Assembly: GCF_023147585.1 (NCBI RefSeq)
Contig: NZ_JAHXOZ010000001.1
Span: forward strand, 186,001 to 250,000
Direction of reading: 5' to 3'
DNA length: 64,000 nt
Source: Micrococcus sp. EYE_212
Lineage (GTDB): Bacteria; Actinomycetota; Actinomycetes; Actinomycetales; Micrococcaceae
The translations under genes and the position numbers were made by a program. Shown here piece by piece: positions 8,341 through 18,957 of the stretch (position 1 is the stretch's first letter; every line of letters begins with the position of its first letter). The notes below the pieces were generated by a model. It worked only from the letters and a program-made list of their open reading frames with translations. It was not told where the DNA came from and searched no databases.

Positions 8341-9957
8341 TCAGAACGCCTTCACGGCCTGGAAGGTCTCGGCCTGCGCCCGTTCGTACCAGCGGGCGCC
8401 GAGCCGAACGCCCAGCCAGAGCAGCAGCGCGCCCCACGCCAGGCCCACCGCGAGCGCGCCCCAGGACCACACGGGCTCCCGCGTCACGGAGAACACGATC
8501 GCGGGGACGAGCATCGGCAGGGCCATGGCCGCCGAGGCCAGGAGCGCGCCGAACTGCACGATCATGGTGCGGACCATCGCGCCCTGCGGCTGCTGGAACG
8601 GGCTGTCGCCGGGCTTCGGCACCGGGTAGACCCAGCGCGCGGAGACGAGCGCTGCGAGGCCGCACACGGAGCCGAGGAGGCCGAGGGACAGGCCCAGCAC
8701 GGCGGGCAGCGCGCCCCAGTCCTCCGCTGCGGCGCACGTGGCCACGGCCACCACGACGACGAGCGGGACGCCCCAGCCGAGCATGCCCATGAGCCGCCCG
8801 ATCCGGTCGTCGATCCCCTTCACGCCGGCGACGACGTGCAGGTGGAACGCCGTGTGGTCGTAGGCGATGTCCGCCGAGAGGGAGTGGGCCAGCGCCCACG
8901 CCGTGATGGGCGCCATGGCCAGGAACACGGCCGGTCCGGCGCCGTCCTCGCCGATGCTGCCCGTGAACCACAGGAGCACGGCCATGAGCGGGATGGTGAT
9001 GAGGCCAGCCATGTAGCGCGGGTCCGTGAACCAGTAGTGCTGCGCGCGGGCCGCGATCGCGGTGCGGGGGCCCGTGGCGGGGCGGCCGAGCCAGCGCAGC
9101 GGACGCGGGTCGGCGGCGGCCGCCTTCGCCTCACGCGCCGGCCCGCCCCCGACGCCCACGGGCCGCACCGTGCGGCGGACGGCCAGGTGCCACAGGGCGA
9201 GGGCCAGGGCGCACCAGAGGAGGGCGACGGCGAGCCGCACGGCCGCCAGCCCCCAGCGTCCCTCGGCGGCGGCCCAGGCGGCGGCCGCACCGGCGCCGAA
9301 CGGCGTCCAGGAGGCGGCCTCGGCCACGGGCGGCGCGCCGGCCATGAGCGTGTCGAAGGACTCGGCGGCCTGGGCGAAGGCGATGCCGCCGAGCATGAGC
9401 GGGATCATGAGCAGCACGGAGACCGTCTCGCGCACCCGGCGGCGGCCGGCATAGGCCGAGATCATCCCCGTGACGCCGTAGCCCAGGGAGACGGCGGCGA
9501 CCGCGCTGATGACGGCCCCGACCAGGCCGAAGGCGAGCGCGGCCGGCTGGTCCCGCCAGGACGCCGCGACGCCCAGGGTGACGATCAGCGTGGCGATCCC
9601 GACCGGCGTCGTGAAGGCGCTGAGGAGCAGACCGCGGACGAGCGTGCCGACGGGCACCGGGTAGACGAGGAAGCTGCGGGGGTCCAGAGTGGCGTCCACG
9701 CCGGTGACGAGCGGCGGCAGCACGAGCCACAGCAGGACGACCACCGAGGTGGCCAGGACGGTGAGCACCCCGCGGAAGGCGACGTCCTCGCCCGGCAGGG
9801 CCACGGTGAGCCCGACGACGAGGAAGACCGCCGCCCCGAGGATGTACAGCGCGCCGATGATGCTCATCACGAGCGTGAACGGGGAGCGGCGCCACTGGTT
9901 GACGGTGAGCGCCCAGCGCAGGCGGACAAGGGTGGCGGCCATGCCGTTCACAGCCAT
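8341..9957 (-). CDS. ABC-2 type transporter permease
   Basis: 538-residue integral membrane protein with about a dozen hydrophobic segments arranged as two halves, for example ALYILGAAVFLVVGL, SVVVLLWLVLPPLVTG and AGLITIPLMAVLLWF. It is the membrane partner of the ATPase encoded just upstream. The ATG at 9957 is preferred because GGAGGG lies 6 nt before it; it overlaps the ATPase stop by 10 bp. A second ATG at 9942 is possible. There is no substrate-binding protein, which fits an exporter. No close relative with known substrate is recognised; antibiotic or lipid export is a guess from the class. Confidence 0.85.
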   Translation of the reverse strand: MAVNGMAATLVRLRWALTVNQWRRSPFTLVMSIIGALYILGAAVFLVVGLTVALPGEDVAFRGVLTVLATSVVVLLWLVLPPLVTGVDATLDPRSFLVYPVPVGTLVRGLLLSAFTTPVGIATLIVTLGVAASWRDQPAALAFGLVGAVISAVAAVSLGYGVTGMISAYAGRRRVRETVSVLLMIPLMLGGIAFAQAAESFDTLMAGAPPVAEAASWTPFGAGAAAAWAAAEGRWGLAAVRLAVALLWCALALALWHLAVRRTVRPVGVGGGPAREAKAAAADPRPLRWLGRPATGPRTAIAARAQHYWFTDPRYMAGLITIPLMAVLLWFTGSIGEDGAGPAVFLAMAPITAWALAHSLSADIAYDHTAFHLHVVAGVKGIDDRIGRLMGMLGWGVPLVVVVAVATCAAAEDWGALPAVLGLSLGLLGSVCGLAALVSARWVYPVPKPGDSPFQQPQGAMVRTMIVQFGALLASAAMALPMLVPAIVFSVTREPVWSWGALAVGLAWGALLLWLGVRLGARWYERAQAETFQAVKAF

Positions 9958-10745
9958 GCGAGGCCCTCCCCCGTGTGGCGCCCGCCGACGAGGTCCACGA
10001 AGCGCTCCTCGAGGTCGCGCCCGGCGCGGACCTCCTCCACCGTGCCGGTGGCGCGCAGGGTGCCGTCGGCGATGACGGCGACGTGCGTGCACATGCGCTG
10101 CACGAGGTCCATCACGTGGCTGGAGACGATCACGGTGCCGCCGCGGCCGACGTAGTCGTTCAGGATGTCGCGGATGTTCGCGGCGGAGACGGGGTCGACG
10201 GCCTCGAACGGCTCGTCGAGCACCAGGACGTCCGGGGCGTGGACCATCGCGGCGGCCAGGTTGACCTTCTTGGTCATGCCCGCGGAGTAGTCCACGACGA
10301 GCTTACGGCCGGCGTCCTGCAGGTCCATGACGCGCAGCAGGTCGGCGGTGCGCTGGGCCACGGTCTCGGCGTCGAGGCCGTGGAGCAGGCCCGCGTAGGT
10401 GACCAGCTGCGCGCCGGTGAGGCGGTCGAACGTGCGGACGCCGTCGGCGAGCACGCCCACGCGGCGCTTGGCCTCGAGGGGCTGCGCCCACACGTCCACG
10501 CCGTGGATCCAGGCCTGGCCGTGGTCCGGGCGGAGCAGGCCCGTGGCCATGGACAGCGCCGTGGTCTTGCCCGCACCGTTCGGGCCCACGACGCCGAAGA
10601 ACGAGCCCGCCGGAACCTCCAGGTCCAGGCCCGCGAGGGCCGTCCTGTCCCCGAATCGCTTGGCCAGCGCCCGGGTGACGAGGGCGAGGTCCGGGTCAGG
10701 GCTGTCGTGGGCGCGGCGGAGCGGAGGCTCGGGGGCGGCGATCAT
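9948..10745 (-). CDS. ABC transporter ATP-binding protein
   Basis: 265-residue ABC ATPase. Walker A is GPNGAGKTTA (about residues 54-63), the signature is YSAGMTKKVNLAAA (an SAGM variant of LSGGQ usual in CcmA/NatA-type exporters), Walker B is VLVLDEPFEAVDP and the switch is VIVSSHVMD. It overlaps the downstream permease gene and forms an ABC-2 exporter with it. The start has a TAGCGT hexamer 7 nt upstream and no Shine-Dalgarno, suggesting a leaderless mRNA. An N-terminal extension of about 20 residues precedes the ABC core. Confidence 0.93.
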   Translation of the reverse strand: MIAAPEPPLRRAHDSPDPDLALVTRALAKRFGDRTALAGLDLEVPAGSFFGVVGPNGAGKTTALSMATGLLRPDHGQAWIHGVDVWAQPLEAKRRVGVLADGVRTFDRLTGAQLVTYAGLLHGLDAETVAQRTADLLRVMDLQDAGRKLVVDYSAGMTKKVNLAAAMVHAPDVLVLDEPFEAVDPVSAANIRDILNDYVGRGGTVIVSSHVMDLVQRMCTHVAVIADGTLRATGTVEEVRAGRDLEERFVDLVGGRHTGEGLAWL

Positions 10746-10752
10746 GCCGCCG

Positions 10753-10758
10753 ACGCTA
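10753..10758 (-). promoter_or_regulatory. Leaderless -10 box of the ABC-2 exporter operon (TAGCGT)
   Basis: TAGCGT on the minus strand, 7 nt before the ATPase ATG at 10745. It is the only start signal visible for the two-gene operon. Confidence 0.45.
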
Positions 10759-10879
10759 ACAGCGCGCTGACAGGCTTCGCCTCCGCCCTGGGGATGATCT
10801 CGCCGGCCCCTCCTCCCCCACCTGGCGGAGCCGCGGGGCGCTCAGGGCACGCCCGCGGGGCGTCGCCGCGCCGTGACGC

Positions 10880-11845
10880 TCAGTACAGGGCGGCGGCGAG
10901 GCGGCGACGCGAGGCCTGCACGCGCGGGTCGTCCACGCCCACCACGGTGTAGAGGTCGACGAGGTGGGAGCGCACGTCCTCGCGCGCGTCGCCGTGATGG
11001 CCGGCGATGAAGCGGACCAGGCGGGCGAACGCGTCCTCGACGTGGCCGCCGAGCACGTCGAGGTCCGCCACCGCGATCTGCGCGGCCGCGTCGTCGGGAC
11101 GCTCGGCCGCCCCCGCGCGCACCGCGGCGGCGTCCGCGTCCTGCGTGCGCAGGAGCAGCTGGGCGGCGGAGCGGCCCTGCAGGGCGACGGCGTCCGCCGG
11201 GTTCTCGGCGAGCGCCCGTTCCCACGCGGCGACGGCGGCGGGCATGTCGTCGGCGGCGAGGGCCTCGTGGGCTGCCCGGTGCAGCGGGGGCACGGGGGGC
11301 GCCGCCGGTGCCGGCTCGCCGCCCGCGCCGGGACGCGCGTCCGCGACGGGAGGCACGGTGCCGGACACGCCGTTCTGGCGAGCGACCTCGAGGATCTCGC
11401 CCAGGAGCTGGGCGAGGGTCTCCTCCGGCACGGCTTGGTTCACGAGCGGCACGGGCTGGCCGGCCACCACCGCGAGGACGGCCGGGCCCGCGGGCAGGCC
11501 GATGGCCTGCAGCAGCCCGGGGTCTGCCACGACGTCCAAGCGCGCCATGACGAGGCGGCCCGCCTGGGCGTCCACGGCGTCGGCGAACTGGGTGTACAGG
11601 GCCTCGCTCGTCTGGTCCCCCGGGACGTGGAGGTGCAGGAGGACGGGGACCTGCGCGGAGAGCTGCACGAGCTGCTGGAACATCTGCTGGTCCGCCTGCG
11701 GGATCACCCATGAGCCCTCGGGCATCGCGTCCGGGCTCGGTCCCGCCGTGCCGGTGCCCGCGGCGGGCCGGGGCGAGCGCAGAGAGGACAGGTCGACAGC
11801 CCCGCGCAGGTGGGACGGGGCGGCGGAGGAGGGCTGGGAGGTCAC
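10880..11845 (-). CDS. YbbN/CnoX-like thioredoxin-TPR protein
   Basis: 321-residue cytosolic protein. Residues about 50-150 form a thioredoxin-like fold (VPVLLHLHVPGDQTSEALYT, then RLVMARLDVVADPGLLQAIG and LPAGPAVLAVVAGQPV), but the CxxC active site is absent, as in actinobacterial YbbN. The second half is Ala-rich TPR-like helices. Such proteins act as holdase-type co-chaperones protecting proteins from oxidative aggregation (CnoX in E. coli). The GTG start has AAAGGA 9 nt upstream. It is transcribed divergently from the AI-2E-type permease. The mycobacterial counterpart (Rv1324) lies in the same neighbourhood, near nucS. Confidence 0.83.
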   Translation of the reverse strand: MTSQPSSAAPSHLRGAVDLSSLRSPRPAAGTGTAGPSPDAMPEGSWVIPQADQQMFQQLVQLSAQVPVLLHLHVPGDQTSEALYTQFADAVDAQAGRLVMARLDVVADPGLLQAIGLPAGPAVLAVVAGQPVPLVNQAVPEETLAQLLGEILEVARQNGVSGTVPPVADARPGAGGEPAPAAPPVPPLHRAAHEALAADDMPAAVAAWERALAENPADAVALQGRSAAQLLLRTQDADAAAVRAGAAERPDDAAAQIAVADLDVLGGHVEDAFARLVRFIAGHHGDAREDVRSHLVDLYTVVGVDDPRVQASRRRLAAALY

Positions 11846-11936
11846 GGTGCACGGTCCTTTCGAGACGGTCTGGGATCCACGGTAGACGCTCGACCGGCCG
11901 GGGCGCCCGCGGCCACCTCCGCCGCGGCCCCTGCCG

Positions 11937-11942
11937 TACCCT
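11937..11942 (+). promoter_or_regulatory. Leaderless -10 box of the AI-2E-type permease (TACCCT)
   Basis: TACCCT, then exactly 6 nt, then the GTG at 11949. No ribosome-binding site is present. Confidence 0.45.
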
Positions 11943-11948
11943 GATCCC

Positions 11949-13256
11949 GTGCATCATCCCGAGGACCAGGCGCCCCAGGCCGCGCCGGACGCCGCCTTGC
12001 CCACCCACGGCGCGTCCACGAGCCCGGCCCGTGCCTCCGCGCACCCGTCCACCCCGGCCGACTCGAGCCCGGTCGGCGCTCCGCCGGAGGGCTCCCCGGT
12101 CCGCGGCCGCCTGAGTCTGCGCCCCCTCGCCTGGCGCCGCTCCGGCCCGGCGACCGCGCCCGGCGACGACGCCGCACAGGACGAGCCGGTCCCGGAGCCC
12201 ACCGAGGCGACCCCCACGGTCTCGTTCCGATCGCCGGTGAGCACCGGTTTCCTGCTCACGACGGGCGTCCTGCTCGCCCTCGCCGTCCTGGGATTCCTGG
12301 CCACCAACCAGCAGCTGCTCGTGATGATCATGGCCGCCCTGTTCATCGCCCTCGGCCTGGACCCCATCGTGCGCCGCTTCGAGCGATGGGGAGCCCCCCG
12401 CTGGGCCGGAGTCCTCGTGGCCGCCCTGGGCCTCGCCGCCGTCGCGGCCGCCTTCATCTCCCTGCTGATCCCCACCGCGGTGGAGCAGTCCACCCAGCTC
12501 GCGGAGGAGATCCCCGCGACGGTGGAGGAGGTGATGCGCTCGGAGTGGTTCCTCGCCCTCGACGCCCAGTTCCACATCCAGGACGCGGTGCGCCAGCACA
12601 CGGACCAGCTCAACGGCGACGGAGCCTCGGTGGCCGCCCTCTTCGGCGGGATCGTGGGCCTCGGCCAAACCGTGCTGAACTCCCTGTTCGTCACGGTGGT
12701 CGTGGTGGTCCTGACCCTGTACTTCCTCTCCTCCCTGCCGCACATCAAGCACTGGGCCTACCGCCTGGCGCCCCGCTCGCGCCGCGCGCGTGTCCGTGAG
12801 CTCTCGGAGGAGATCACCTCCTCCGTGGGCCTCTACGTCATGGGCCAGACCCTCGTGGCCGCGCTGAACGCCACGGTCGCCTTCATCGCCATGAGCATCG
12901 CCGGCACCCCGTTCGCGGCCCTGCTCGCGTTCTTCGCCGCCATCATGGCGTTCATCCCGCTCGTGGGGGCGATGATCGGCGGGACGGTCATCACCCTCAT
13001 CTCCCTCCTGGACTCGTGGCAGTCCGCCGCGCTGTTCGCGGCGATCTACGTCGTCTACCTGCAGGTCGAGGCCTACGTCGTCTCCCCCCGCGTCATGTCC
13101 CGCGCGGTGGACGTGCCCGCCGCCGTCGCGGTGATCGCCGTGATCGCGGGCGGCACCCTGCTCGGCGTGCTCGGGGCGCTCATGGCCATCCCGACGGCGG
13201 CCGCCCTGCTGCTGATCGTCCGCGAGGTGTTCATCCCGCGGCAGGAGACCCGGTGA
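11949..13256 (+). CDS. AI-2E family transporter
   Basis: 435-residue membrane protein of the AI-2E/UPF0118 superfamily. About 95 Pro/Ala-rich cytosolic residues precede the membrane core. Paired hydrophobic segments follow (LLTTGVLLALAVLGFLATN, LLVMIMAALFIALGLDPIV, then several C-terminal helices), with the family blocks LYFLSSLPHIK and FIPLVGAMIGGTVITLI. The start is a GTG placed by the leaderless TACCCT box. Members are reported as autoinducer exporters or Na+/H+ antiporters, so the family name should not be read as a proven substrate. It stands alone, convergent with the next small gene, 12 bp away. Confidence 0.85.
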   Translation: MHHPEDQAPQAAPDAALPTHGASTSPARASAHPSTPADSSPVGAPPEGSPVRGRLSLRPLAWRRSGPATAPGDDAAQDEPVPEPTEATPTVSFRSPVSTGFLLTTGVLLALAVLGFLATNQQLLVMIMAALFIALGLDPIVRRFERWGAPRWAGVLVAALGLAAVAAAFISLLIPTAVEQSTQLAEEIPATVEEVMRSEWFLALDAQFHIQDAVRQHTDQLNGDGASVAALFGGIVGLGQTVLNSLFVTVVVVVLTLYFLSSLPHIKHWAYRLAPRSRRARVRELSEEITSSVGLYVMGQTLVAALNATVAFIAMSIAGTPFAALLAFFAAIMAFIPLVGAMIGGTVITLISLLDSWQSAALFAAIYVVYLQVEAYVVSPRVMSRAVDVPAAVAVIAVIAGGTLLGVLGALMAIPTAAALLLIVREVFIPRQETR

Positions 13257-13268
13257 CCGGGACGATCC

Positions 13269-13631
13269 TCAGCGGCTGGCCCTCGTGCGCCAGCACACGG
13301 GGTGCCAGTGGCGCCGGTCCTCTCCGGCGTCCGCGTCTCCCATGATCCAGTCGGAGCGCCACGCCACGAGGTGGGCCTGGCCCTGGCGGATCACGCGTCC
13401 GCAGCCGGGGCAGGAGTAGTCCTTCACCGCGCGCCACGCGGGGATCTGGCGCACGTGCCAGCCTCCGTCGCTGCCGCTCTCGTGCGCGTAGCCCGGGTCC
13501 AGGCCGAGGCGCTCCTCGAGGGGATCGACCCGGCCTGGACCGGGGCGGGAGCGTCGTGAGGCGTCCCCCGACCCCGACCGCTCGCCCCGGCGCGGAGCGG
13601 ACGAGCGGCGCGGGCGGTGGGAGCGGGGCAT
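13269..13631 (-). CDS. Conserved actinobacterial zinc-ribbon protein (often mis-named ATP/GTP-binding)
   Basis: 120 residues: a basic, Arg/Ser-rich N-terminus of about 50 residues, then a compact domain with WHVRQIPAWRAVKDYSCPGC, VIRQGQAHLVAW and RRHWHPVCW. CPGC plus H-x-x-C gives a plausible Cys3His zinc site. The domain is widely conserved next to nucS in actinobacteria and is often labelled ATP/GTP-binding protein, although no P-loop is visible. The ATG has a weak -10-like CAGCAT 6 nt upstream. It is divergent from nucS with 67 bp between the starts, so the promoters are closely spaced. The function is unknown; nucleic-acid binding would fit the basic tail. Confidence 0.75.
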   Translation of the reverse strand: MPRSHRPRRSSAPRRGERSGSGDASRRSRPGPGRVDPLEERLGLDPGYAHESGSDGGWHVRQIPAWRAVKDYSCPGCGRVIRQGQAHLVAWRSDWIMGDADAGEDRRHWHPVCWRTRASR

Positions 13632-13686
13632 GCGTCCATGCTGGCACAGCGCCGTCCGCCGCGGCGCCGAGGGGCGGGCCCGCCCC

Positions 13687-13692
13687 TAGACT
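13687..13692 (+). promoter_or_regulatory. Leaderless -10 box of nucS (TAGACT)
   Basis: TAGACT, 6 nt, then the GTG of nucS. It is the same hexamer as at rph, clpS, argS and hrpA. Confidence 0.55.
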
Positions 13693-13698
13693 GGACCG

Positions 13699-14391
13699 GT
13701 GCGCCTCGTCATTGCCCGCTGCTCCGTGACCTACGAGGGCCGCCTCAACGCCCACCTGCCCTCCGCCACCCGCCTCCTCATGGTGAAGGCGGACGGCTCG
13801 GTGCTGGTCCACTCCGACGGCGGCTCCTACAAGCCCCTCAACTGGATGAGCCCGCCGGCCACCCTCCATGTCGAGGAGCCGAGCGAGGAGCAGGCGGCCC
13901 AGGGCGTCGTCGCCGTGTGGCGCGTCCAGGCGAAGAAGTCGGACGACCGGCTGCTGGTGCTGCTCGAGGAGGTCCTCTCGGACGTCTCCCACGAGCTCGG
14001 CGTGGACCCGGGGCTCGTGAAGGACGGCGTGGAGGCGGATCTGCAGCGCCTGCTCGCGGAGCAGATCGAGCTGCTCGGCGACGGGCACACGCTCGTGCGC
14101 CGCGAGTACATGACGGCCATCGGCCCCGTGGACATCCTGGCCAAGGGCCCGGACGGCACCGTGGCCGTGGAGCTCAAGCGCCGCGGGGACATCGACGGCG
14201 TGGAGCAGCTCACCCGCTACCTCGAGCTGATGAACCGCGACCCCCTCCTCGCGCCCGTGAGCGGCGTGTTCGCAGCGCAGCAGATCAAGCCGCAGGCCCG
14301 CACCCTCGCCGAGGACCGCGGCATCCGCTGCGTCACCCTCGACTATGACGCGATGCGCGGCGTGGACGATGCCGAGTCCCGCCTCTTCTGA
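13699..14391 (+). CDS. nucS: Mismatch-specific endonuclease NucS/EndoMS
   Basis: 230-residue nuclease that cuts both strands at mismatches and replaces MutSL repair in most actinobacteria. The N-terminal DNA-binding half starts [16 protein letters not shown] and includes [11 protein letters not shown]. The C-terminal RecB-like nuclease has [12 protein letters not shown] followed by [20 protein letters not shown], giving the Asp, Glu and Lys of the D-E-x-K catalytic set. The start is a GTG with TAGACT 6 nt upstream. nagA follows with a start that overlaps the 3' end. Presence of nucS fits the absence of mutS/mutL expected for Micrococcaceae. Its loss would be expected to give a mutator phenotype. 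Confidence 0.95.
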   Translation: MRLVIARCSVTYEGRLNAHLPSATRLLMVKADGSVLVHSDGGSYKPLNWMSPPATLHVEEPSEEQAAQGVVAVWRVQAKKSDDRLLVLLEEVLSDVSHELGVDPGLVKDGVEADLQRLLAEQIELLGDGHTLVRREYMTAIGPVDILAKGPDGTVAVELKRRGDIDGVEQLTRYLELMNRDPLLAPVSGVFAAQQIKPQARTLAEDRGIRCVTLDYDAMRGVDDAESRLF

Positions 14392-15697
14392 TCCGGCGCC
14401 CCCGACGGGCCCGCTGCGCTCCGCCCGCGCGCCGTGGGTGGCCGCGGACCACGGAGCGGACCCGGTGGAATGGCTGGTGACGTGGGCGGAGACTCCGGAG
14501 GCCGGACCGGGCGACGACGGCGCGCGCCTCGTGTGGGCCGGCCCCGCCGAGGCGGCGCCGCGCGAGGTGCTGGCCGCCGCGGCGGAGCCGGGCGTGGACC
14601 GGGACGCCGTGCGCGTGACCGGACCGCTCCTGGACCATCACGTCCACGGGGGCGCCGGGGTGGACCTGGCGACCTCTCCCGTCGGAGACGTGGCCGCCTG
14701 GCTCGAGCGCGGGCGCCGCGCCGGGGTGGGGACCGTGATCGGCTCGCTGCCGGCACTGCCCGCCGCGGATCTGGCCTCCGCCCTCGACCGGCTGCGGCCG
14801 CTGTGGGAGGAGGGCTCGCTGGCCGGCGTGCACCTCGAGGGCCCGTTCCTCTCCCCCGCCCGCGCCGGCGCCCACGACCGGGCCGCGCTGTGCACGCCCG
14901 CCTCGGCCGCCGGCCACGCGGTCCGTGCGGCGCTGCGCGGCCGGCCGCGCGGCCTCGTGCGCACCATGACGCTGGCCCCGGAGCTCGCCGGGTCGGCCGC
15001 GCTGGAGCGGGAGCTGGCTGCGGCCGGGACCGTGCCGTGCCTCGGCCACACCGACGCGGACCTGCTCGCGGCGAGGGCGGCGCTCGACCGGTGGGAGGCG
15101 TTGCGCCGGAGGACGGAGCGGTGCGGCGGACGGGCTCCGCGCCCCGTGGTCACCCACCTGTTCAACGCGATGCGCGGCTTCCACCACCGCGAGCCGGGAC
15201 CGCTGCCGCTGCTCCTGGACGCCGCCCGCCGGGGGCGGCTCCGCCTCGAGCTCATCGCCGACGATGTCCACGTCTCCCACCACCTCGTGGACCTGCTGCT
15301 GGGCGATCCGGCCCTGGCCCCGGCCGTGTGCCTCGTCTCCGATGCGGTCGCCGCGACCGGCGCCGCGCCGGGAACGCGGCACCGCCTCGGCCCGCGCACG
15401 ATCCACGCGGGCCACCACGCGCCCCGGCTGGGGCGCACGCCGGCGTCGACCGGAGCGGAGGGGGCCCCGCTCGCGGGCGGCCGCCGGTCCCTCGCGGACT
15501 CCGTCGCGGCGCTGCTGCGCCGCGGTCTCGACCCCGACGCCGTCCTGCGGGCAGCGACCCACGTGCCCCGCGAGAGCCTCGGCGCGGAGGCCTGCGACGG
15601 GGACGACCCGGCGCGGGCCGGCGTCGTGGTGTGGGGGCCCGCGGGGACGCGGACCGTGCTCGTGCGGACGCGGACACGGGTCACGCCGGCAGGATGA
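14369..15697 (+). CDS. nagA: N-acetylglucosamine-6-phosphate deacetylase
   Basis: Converts GlcNAc-6-P to glucosamine-6-P and acetate in amino-sugar and cell-wall recycling. Family motifs appear in order: [20 protein letters not shown] (the metal Glu), [32 protein letters not shown] and [10 protein letters not shown] (the catalytic Asp). Two ATGs are possible (14345 and 14369). The second is preferred because it shortens the overlap with nucS to 23 bp; neither has a strong ribosome-binding site. The predicted protein is 442 residues, slightly long because of extra N-terminal residues and a variable loop before the SLADSV block. No nagB or PTS gene is adjacent, so it stands alone behind nucS. 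Confidence 0.9.
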   Translation: MPSPASSDPAPPTGPLRSARAPWVAADHGADPVEWLVTWAETPEAGPGDDGARLVWAGPAEAAPREVLAAAAEPGVDRDAVRVTGPLLDHHVHGGAGVDLATSPVGDVAAWLERGRRAGVGTVIGSLPALPAADLASALDRLRPLWEEGSLAGVHLEGPFLSPARAGAHDRAALCTPASAAGHAVRAALRGRPRGLVRTMTLAPELAGSAALERELAAAGTVPCLGHTDADLLAARAALDRWEALRRRTERCGGRAPRPVVTHLFNAMRGFHHREPGPLPLLLDAARRGRLRLELIADDVHVSHHLVDLLLGDPALAPAVCLVSDAVAATGAAPGTRHRLGPRTIHAGHHAPRLGRTPASTGAEGAPLAGGRRSLADSVAALLRRGLDPDAVLRAATHVPRESLGAEACDGDDPARAGVVVWGPAGTRTVLVRTRTRVTPAG

Positions 15698-15727
15698 GGC
15701 CCTCTCCGTTCAGCGGGCCGACCGGGG

Positions 15728-16162
15728 TCAGCGGCGCGTGCGGGGGGTGGACCCGTCGCTGCGCCACCACAGCTGCCCGGCCTGGGACGGCCCGGCCTCG
15801 CACCACGCGCGGAGGGCGCCGGCGTCGGCCTCGTCCACCGTCAGGCGGACCGGCTCGCTGCCCCCGTGGACGTCGAGGACCGTCTGACCCTCGGGCGCCG
15901 CATCCGGCACCCGGTCCATCTGGAGCGCCCAGCGCTCCCCCCGCCACGCGAGCGGGCCGGCGGGCATGAACCCGTTGAGCACCAGGACGCGCTCGTCGTA
16001 GCGGCCGATCACCCGCCGGGGCCGTCCCCGACCGGTGACCGCGATCCCCGGGAACGACCCCGGCGCACGCAGAAGGGCCCGGTGCCGCACCAGTCCGGCG
16101 ACGGCCAGCAGTCCGAGGACTGCCAGCACGCCGACCAGGACGATGAGCACCGGGCCCCTCAT
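15728..16162 (-). CDS. DUF2550 membrane-anchored protein
   Basis: 144 residues. A single N-terminal transmembrane segment (VLIVLVGVLAVLGLLAVAGLV, residues about 5-25) is followed by a small soluble domain with ALLRAPGSFPGIAVTGRGR, LVLNGFMPAGPLAWRGERWAL and a Trp-rich end. This matches DUF2550, which follows atpC in actinobacteria (Rv1312 in M. tuberculosis). It lies 22 bp downstream of atpC and is probably the last gene of the ATP synthase operon. No enzymatic motif is visible. The constant linkage suggests a role at the membrane related to ATP synthase or cell envelope, but this is untested. Confidence 0.85.
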   Translation of the reverse strand: MRGPVLIVLVGVLAVLGLLAVAGLVRHRALLRAPGSFPGIAVTGRGRPRRVIGRYDERVLVLNGFMPAGPLAWRGERWALQMDRVPDAAPEGQTVLDVHGGSEPVRLTVDEADAGALRAWCEAGPSQAGQLWWRSDGSTPRTRR

Positions 16163-16184
16163 GGTCGTGCCTGGACCGCGCGGC

Positions 16185-16460
16185 TCAGACGGCTGCGGCG
16201 TCGCCCAGGCGGGCGGACGTCGCGGCGATCACCACGCGGTCGTGGTCGACGGAGAAGAACCCGCCGTTGGCCTGCGCGGTCACGGTCCCGCCGTCGGCGG
16301 TGCGCACCACGACCTCGCCGTCGCCGAGCACGGCGAGCAGCGGGGTGTGGCCCGGCAGGATGCCGATCTCACCCTGGTAGGTGCGCGCCGAGACGGCCGA
16401 CGCCGCGCCCTTCCAGATGGACCTCTCCTCGGAGACGATCTCCACCTCGAGCTCAGCCAT
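16185..16460 (-). CDS. atpC: ATP synthase F1 epsilon subunit
   Basis: 91-residue central-stalk subunit. The N-terminal beta-sandwich is clear: LEVEIVSEERSIWKG, then YQGEIGILPGHTPLLAVLGDGEVVVR. The product is shorter than the E. coli subunit because the C-terminal two-helix inhibitory arm is nearly absent, as in other actinobacteria. The start lies 6 bp after the atpD stop. It couples rotor movement to F1 and may limit ATP hydrolysis, but with the short C-terminus any inhibition must work differently from E. coli. Confidence 0.95.
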   Translation of the reverse strand: MAELEVEIVSEERSIWKGAASAVSARTYQGEIGILPGHTPLLAVLGDGEVVVRTADGGTVTAQANGGFFSVDHDRVVIAATSARLGDAAAV

Positions 16461-16466
16461 GACGGA

Positions 16467-18871
<2,405 letters not shown>

Positions 18872-18957
18872 GGTGATCCTTTCCCTGGCGGGAGGGCGGC
18901 CCGGCGTCGTCCCCGTGGGGGGCCCGACGCCGGACCGCTGACCTCACCGACCATCGG

